From Lachnospiraceae bacterium C6A11 (GTDB lineage Bacteria; Bacillota; Clostridia; Lachnospirales; Lachnospiraceae): DNA of 64,000 bases. The DNA lies in NCBI GenBank assembly GCA_000702245.1, contig JNKY01000010.1:310001-374000 (forward strand), in the 5' to 3' direction. The translations under genes and the position numbers were made by a program. Within the stretch, counting starts at the first letter, position 1, and every line of letters begins with the position of its first letter. The notes below the pieces were generated by a model. That model saw nothing but the letters and a program-made list of their open reading frames with translations, had not been told where the DNA came from and did no database searches. Below, piece by piece: positions 59,581-64,000 of this stretch.

Positions 59581-61146
59581 ATGGCAGTAAAGATCTTGTT
59601 ACTCGTAGTATTTTTCAGCGTCATGATAGGCGTTGGATTCTATTCAAGAAAGAAAGCCAAGAGCGTTAACGACTACGTTCTCGGCGGACGTACGGTAGGA
59701 CCGTGGATATCGGCATTTGCGTTCGGTACATCTTATTTCTCATCAGTTGTATTTATCGGATATGCAGGACAGTTTGGTTGGAAATACGGTCTTTCATCAA
59801 CCTGGATAGGACTTGGAAATGCATTTATCGGAAGCCTTCTTGCATGGCTTGTTCTCGGTAGAAGAACAAGGATCATGACACAGGCTCTGGATGCAAGAAC
59901 CATGCCGGAGTATTTCGGTAAGAGATTCGATTCCAAGGCGCTTAGAATAACAGGCTCAATCATTGCTTTCGTATTCCTTGTACCATATACAGCAGGCGTT
60001 TATAACGGCCTCTCAAGACTCTTCGGAATGGCCTTCGATGTAGATTACAAGATCTGCATAATCGTAATGGCACTTCTTACAGGAGTTTACGTTGTTGTCG
60101 GTGGTTACATGGCAACAGCCCTCAATGACTTTATTCAGGGTATCATCATGCTGATCGGTATCTGCGCAGTAATCGGTGCAGTACTTGCAGGCAAGGGCGG
60201 CTTCCTCCAGGCACTGAAGGACCTCTCAAATATCCCTGTAGAATCAGCAGTTACAACAGGACCTCTTCAGGGAAGCCAGGGACTCTTCGCGAGCTTCTTC
60301 GGACCGGATCCACTCAACCTCCTTGGCGTTGTAGTTCTTACATCCCTCGGAACATGGGGACTTCCTCAGATGGTTCACAAATTCTATGCTATTAAGGACG
60401 AGAAGTCTATCAAGACAGGTACCATCGTTTCTACATTTTTCGCAATCGTCGTAGCAGGCGGATGCTACTTCCTCGGAGGTTTCGGACGTCTCTTCGGTTC
60501 TGAACCGGGAATCATCAACGCAGACGGTTCGGTTGCATATGATAACGTTGTACCTACAATGCTTTCAACACTCCCTGATATCCTTATCGGTATCGTAGTT
60601 GTACTTGTATTTTCAGCATCAATGTCAACACTTTCATCACTGGTTCTTACATCAAGCTCAACACTGACACTTGACCTCATCAAGCCAACCGTAGGTAAGG
60701 AGATGAAGGATAAGACTCAGGTAAGACTTATGCAGGTATTTGTAGTTGTATTCGTTGCACTTTCAGTTGTTATCGCATTCAACCCACCTACATTCATCGC
60801 ACAGCTGATGGGTGTTTCATGGGGTGCGCTTGCCGGAGCTTTCCTGGCACCGTTCATGTACGGTCTCTACTCAAAGAAGATCACCAAGGCTTCAGTTTGG
60901 GCAAGCTACATCGTAGGTGTAGGCTTCACACTTGCAAATATATTTGCATCTCAGGCAGGACATCCGATCATCGCGTCACCTATCAACGCAGGTGCTATTA
61001 CAATGATCGCAGGACTTATCATAGTTCCTATCGTAAGTATCGTTACACCAAAGCCTTCGAAGGAGAAGATGGAAGAGCTCTTCAAGTGCTATGACAGAAC
61101 AGTCGTTGTACACAGCAAGACATCCCTTGAGGAGGAAGCTAAATAA
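59581..61146 (+). CDS. Sodium:solute symporter (SSS family)
   Basis: A membrane protein of 521 residues with about 13 helices. SSS family hallmarks: an early SRKKAKSVNDYVLGGRTVGPW segment after helix 1, GTSYFSSVVFIGYAGQFGWKYGLSSTWIGLG, and GGYMATALNDFIQGIIMLIG in the middle, the family signature region. Members import proline, pantothenate, sugars or carboxylates with Na+. The substrate cannot be assigned by eye. AAGGGAG lies 9 bases before the ATG. Single-gene unit with its own promoter and terminator. Codon usage resembles highly expressed genes. Confidence 0.9.
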   Translation: MAVKILLLVVFFSVMIGVGFYSRKKAKSVNDYVLGGRTVGPWISAFAFGTSYFSSVVFIGYAGQFGWKYGLSSTWIGLGNAFIGSLLAWLVLGRRTRIMTQALDARTMPEYFGKRFDSKALRITGSIIAFVFLVPYTAGVYNGLSRLFGMAFDVDYKICIIVMALLTGVYVVVGGYMATALNDFIQGIIMLIGICAVIGAVLAGKGGFLQALKDLSNIPVESAVTTGPLQGSQGLFASFFGPDPLNLLGVVVLTSLGTWGLPQMVHKFYAIKDEKSIKTGTIVSTFFAIVVAGGCYFLGGFGRLFGSEPGIINADGSVAYDNVVPTMLSTLPDILIGIVVVLVFSASMSTLSSLVLTSSSTLTLDLIKPTVGKEMKDKTQVRLMQVFVVVFVALSVVIAFNPPTFIAQLMGVSWGALAGAFLAPFMYGLYSKKITKASVWASYIVGVGFTLANIFASQAGHPIIASPINAGAITMIAGLIIVPIVSIVTPKPSKEKMEELFKCYDRTVVVHSKTSLEEEAK

Positions 61147-61192
61147 TCTGATATTATGTTCTGATGTTTGAAGCGGAATATAAAATACAGTG

Positions 61193-61229
61193 CCGGGTCG
61201 CAGGATTAAACCTGTGATCCGGTTTTTTT
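61193..61229 (+). terminator. Terminator of the symporter gene
   Basis: CCGG (61193-61196) pairs with CCGG (61219-61222), with inner CAGG/CCTG pairing and a seven-T run after the stem. Confidence 0.75.
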
Positions 61230-61396
61230 GAGAGCAACTGTCTGATTTTGCTATCTATACTACGCCATAATTTGCGATTAATAATGTGTTATGATATGTG
61301 CTTGGTATTGTGCTTTGTTTCGAGTGTTTTAAAAGAGGTTCATTTTAACCGGAAATTGTGATAGAATTACAAGGATGACTATGTAAGGAAAACGGT

Positions 61397-62326
61397 ATGG
61401 GCGATAAAAAACAAGAAAAGAGCAAAAATCTGAATAAACGTTTGATGAAAGCAGTGAAGGCTTCCAATTCGCTGTTTGAGAAGAGCCTTGACCCGAAGGT
61501 TTTGGAGAAACACCGTAAGAAGGTCGAGCGGGCAGGAAAGCTGGTCACGTCCCGGAAGAAGATCACTATAAAGCGTTTTAAGATAGGCGATATCCGCTGT
61601 GAGATGATCAGACCGAAGGATAAGTATGATCGTAAAACTACCGTTCTTTATGCACATGGAGGCGCATACATCAGTGGAGGGCTTTGTTACTCCAGGGTTC
61701 TAGCGTCCAAAATGGCTGTCGCGATGGGATGTACTGTATTTACATTTGAATACAGACTGGCGCCGGAGAATCCGTACCCTGCGGCATTTGATGACGGTAT
61801 GGCAGTCTGGAAATTCCTCACAAAGAGCAGATTTAAGCCGGAGAGGGTGATGATAGCCGGAGATTCTGCCGGTGGAAACCTGGCTTTGGTCATAACGCAG
61901 AAACTTAAACAAAACGGCGAGGCTATGCCGGGCGGACTTGTTCTTTTCAGTCCATGGACTGATATGACTTTAAGCGGCGGCAGCTACGAGGAGAAGGAGA
62001 GTGTTGATCCTATTCTTACGAAGCAATTCGTGAAGGAGGCTGCTGATGCGTATATTGCCTTGTCCGGTGAAGCAGCGGATCCAAAGTTTAGTCCGGTATT
62101 TGGCAGCTTTGAGGGCTTTCCGCCGACACTTATAATGGTGGGAAATAATGAGATATTACTGGATGACAGCATTAAGCTGCAGGAAAATATGATCCGCGAT
62201 GGCGTGAGAGCCGAGCTGGATATTGAGAAGGACGGATGGCATGTGTATCAGCTGGCACCACTTCCGATAGCTAAGAAGGCTATAAAGAGGGCCGCTGAAT
62301 TCGTGAGCAATGTGATCGGTCTGTAA
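61397..62326 (+). CDS. Alpha/beta hydrolase, hormone-sensitive lipase type
   Basis: A cytoplasmic esterase-like protein of 309 residues. The oxyanion motif HGGAY (87-91, a variant of HGGG), nucleophile GDSAGG (Ser157), acid Asp256 or Asp257 in EILLDDS and His282 in DGWHVYQL complete the catalytic triad. A basic N-terminal helix of about 50 residues precedes the fold. Such enzymes cleave short-chain esters or acetylated sugars. It is followed by a putative acyltransferase, so ester turnover on a shared substrate is conceivable. ATG with AAGGAAAA upstream. Confidence 0.87.
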   Translation: MGDKKQEKSKNLNKRLMKAVKASNSLFEKSLDPKVLEKHRKKVERAGKLVTSRKKITIKRFKIGDIRCEMIRPKDKYDRKTTVLYAHGGAYISGGLCYSRVLASKMAVAMGCTVFTFEYRLAPENPYPAAFDDGMAVWKFLTKSRFKPERVMIAGDSAGGNLALVITQKLKQNGEAMPGGLVLFSPWTDMTLSGGSYEEKESVDPILTKQFVKEAADAYIALSGEAADPKFSPVFGSFEGFPPTLIMVGNNEILLDDSIKLQENMIRDGVRAELDIEKDGWHVYQLAPLPIAKKAIKRAAEFVSNVIGL

Positions 62327-62383
62327 AACAAACAGTGTTTCGGCCGATAATTATGTGATCCGTCAATAGACAAGAGGTTAGTA

Positions 62384-63634
62384 ATGGAAAGTGTTAACTG
62401 GTATAAAATAGATAATGTTGCGAAGGTTTTCCTGGCGACATGCTCGAAAAGGGACACAAGAACTCTTAGACTGAGCTGCACTCTGAAGGAAACGGTCGAT
62501 CCTGAGATACTTCAGAAGGCGGTGAATCTGGCAATCTACGACAGGCCGCAGTTTCAGGTCCGTATCCGCAGGGGTGTATTTTGGCATTATCTTGAGGAAA
62601 CCGACATCGAGCCTGTGGTTGCTGAGGAACATGACAGGATATGCCCGGTCCTGTATGTGCCGGCGAAGGCTATGCTGCATTACCAGGTTACATATTTCGA
62701 TAAACGTATTAATCTTGATATGTTTCACGCGCTGGCTGACGGAACCGGTGCCATGGAATTCCTGAAGATCATTATTCTGCATTATCTGCAGCTTAAGCAT
62801 CCGGGTAAATATCAGGACACAAATATACTTTCCGGCGCTTCGGAGGATGATCTCGGTCAGGACAGTTATAAGCAGTTTTTCGAAAATAAGGGACTTGTTA
62901 AGTCGGAATCATACGGAAAAGCATATCATCCGAGAGGGATAAAGCTTCCTTATAATCAGCTGCAGTTTTTTGAAATACATATGCCGGCCAAGCAGATACT
63001 GGCGAAGGCGAAGGAGATTAACGTATCGCTTACAAGCTATATTGCTGCTGCGTGGATGCTTTCCATTTATGGGGATATGCCTCCGCTTCGCCGTAATATG
63101 CCGGTGACGATCTCACTGCCTGTTAACCTCAGAAACTATTATCCGTCGCAGACCTCAAGGAATTTCTTCAATAATGTTGCGGTCTCACATGTATTTGATA
63201 AGGAAATAAGCATCGAGGAGCTGGCGGCCGAATTCGATGTGAAGTTTAAGAGCCTGCTAACCGAAGATAATATCAAGGCGCAGATGGACAGCTTTGAGAC
63301 CATGGAATCCGTTGCTCCGGTCCGTGCAGTGCCTTTATTTATAAAGCAAAAGGTTGTGAAGTATTTTACCCACAGGTCAAATAAAAAGGTATCCATGGTC
63401 CTGTCAAACATGGGTAAGCAGAGCATGCCGGGAGAGCTTAATGATATGGTTGAAACCTTTACGGGTTTCTGTAGCTCGAATAATATATTTTCAACCATAT
63501 TCAGCTGTAAGGAGGATATGTCTCTGGGTGTAGCTTCCCCGTACATGAACACAGGCGTTGTTAAAAATATGGTCAGAAGACTTTCTGAATCCGGAATAGA
63601 TATAAAGGTCTACGCAACGGAGGTTTTGAAATAA
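62384..63634 (+). CDS. Condensation/alcohol-acetyltransferase-like acyltransferase
   Basis: A protein of 416 residues with the catalytic HxxxDG motif HALADG (His115 to Gly120), the hallmark of CoA- or carrier-dependent acyltransferases (condensation domains, wax ester synthases, alcohol acetyltransferases). A C-terminal region with NMPVTISLPVNLRNYYPS and a FNNVAVSHVF segment resembles the second half of that fold. It has no carrier protein partner and so probably uses acyl-CoA. AGAGGTTAGTA precedes the ATG. It overlaps the next gene by one base, so the two probably act together, perhaps at the membrane. Confidence 0.78.
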   Translation: MESVNWYKIDNVAKVFLATCSKRDTRTLRLSCTLKETVDPEILQKAVNLAIYDRPQFQVRIRRGVFWHYLEETDIEPVVAEEHDRICPVLYVPAKAMLHYQVTYFDKRINLDMFHALADGTGAMEFLKIIILHYLQLKHPGKYQDTNILSGASEDDLGQDSYKQFFENKGLVKSESYGKAYHPRGIKLPYNQLQFFEIHMPAKQILAKAKEINVSLTSYIAAAWMLSIYGDMPPLRRNMPVTISLPVNLRNYYPSQTSRNFFNNVAVSHVFDKEISIEELAAEFDVKFKSLLTEDNIKAQMDSFETMESVAPVRAVPLFIKQKVVKYFTHRSNKKVSMVLSNMGKQSMPGELNDMVETFTGFCSSNNIFSTIFSCKEDMSLGVASPYMNTGVVKNMVRRLSESGIDIKVYATEVLK

Positions 63635-64000
63635 TGAAAAAATGTCCATATTGTAAGATCGAGGTTGGCGGAAATCCGTCTAAGTGTCCACTGTGCCAGA
63701 GCAGGCTCAGCGGTGAAGGCGAAGAGATGCACTTCCCGGCGGTGGATGCTTTAAAGGTCCGCTCCTTTATTTATAAATTGCAAATGCTGATAATTCTGAG
63801 TACCGTAATTATCGGACTCGGTCTTGATTTCTTTTATAAAGTACGTATACCCGGATATCCGAAGCTGCACTGGAGCCTTCTGGTTGCCATGTGGCTCCTT
63901 GCTTTCGAGTTTTTTATCATGAGACAGTTCAGGCCGGATACGGGTTCTGCAAGGAAGGTGACGCTGATCCTGATCGTCATGCTCATAATGCTGCTGGTAA
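63634..64000 (+). CDS. Zinc-ribbon membrane protein, 3' end outside window
   Basis: The ATG at 63634 overlaps the upstream stop (TAATG). The visible 122 residues begin with a four-cysteine zinc ribbon (CPYC at 4-7, CPLC about 19-22), then an amphipathic segment and at least three hydrophobic helices, with the frame open to the window end. Zinc-ribbon membrane proteins of this layout (DUF6320-like) are found behind condensation-type acyltransferases in Clostridia, as I recall. It may anchor the acyltransferase to the membrane. Partial, so only the start is firm. Confidence 0.8.
   Translation, partial: MKKCPYCKIEVGGNPSKCPLCQSRLSGEGEEMHFPAVDALKVRSFIYKLQMLIILSTVIIGLGLDFFYKVRIPGYPKLHWSLLVAMWLLAFEFFIMRQFRPDTGSARKVTLILIVMLIMLLV

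Overview
The window looks like a chromosomal segment of an anaerobic, low-to-mid GC Gram-positive bacterium of the class Clostridia, most likely Lachnospiraceae (a Butyrivibrio/Roseburia-type gut or rumen fermenter). This rests on the order of the ribosomal gene cluster, strong GGAGG ribosome binding sites, a zinc-type S14, a rubrerythrin, a surface starch and galactan degradation set without a local sugar-ABC ATPase, and an ECF transporter module next to truA, rplM and rpsI. No database search was possible, so the taxonomy is inference. Layout: (1) 1-5.1 kb holds a partial unknown protein, a rhodanese-TtcA-like tRNA thiolation fusion, a zinc-ribbon membrane protein, an AzlCD amino acid exporter and a Thr/Glu-repeat lipoprotein. 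(2) 5.1-21.5 kb is a carbohydrate island. A LacI-type regulator is divergent from an operon of four alpha-glucan enzymes: a GH13 lipoprotein, a type I pullulanase, a neopullulanase and 4-alpha-glucanotransferase. A maltodextrin importer (binding lipoprotein plus two permeases), a second LacI-type regulator and a membrane-anchored GH53 endo-galactanase follow. (3) 21.7-30.2 kb is mixed housekeeping and accessory sequence: a rubredoxin-rubrerythrin fusion, an rRNA-methyltransferase-like protein, two membrane proteins, an NlpC/P60 wall hydrolase with repeats, an XRE regulator, a Nudix hydrolase and a metallo-beta-lactamase-fold protein. (4) 30.2-46.3 kb is the S10-spc-alpha ribosomal supercluster from rpsJ to rplQ with secY, adk, infA and rpoA. 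It lacks the usual map gene and has several structured spacers. (5) 46.3-50.7 kb carries a fused ECF ATPase, EcfT, truA, rplM and rpsI. (6) 51-59.2 kb has an FHA-ParA/TadZ-like protein, a DUF1846 protein and a MoxR-DUF58-transglutaminase operon. (7) 59.5-64 kb has a sodium:solute symporter, an alpha/beta hydrolase, a condensation-type acyltransferase and a partial zinc-ribbon membrane protein. How the genes work together: extracellular starch and maltodextrin are probably trimmed at the cell surface by the lipoprotein amylase and imported by the MalEFG-like transporter. Inside, pullulanase, neopullulanase and MalQ debranch and rearrange the products, under two LacI-type repressors whose probable palindromic operators are visible. 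The most interesting unexplained signal is non-coding. A hairpin element with a 191-bp core occurs twice (22.4-22.7 kb and 59.2-59.5 kb). The cores are about 90 percent identical, and at least six base pairs differ between copies by compensatory changes. A second branched repeat family occurs after rpsI and after the DUF1846 gene. Three minisatellites carrying Shine-Dalgarno-like motifs lie directly in front of genes, two of them abutting the start codon.
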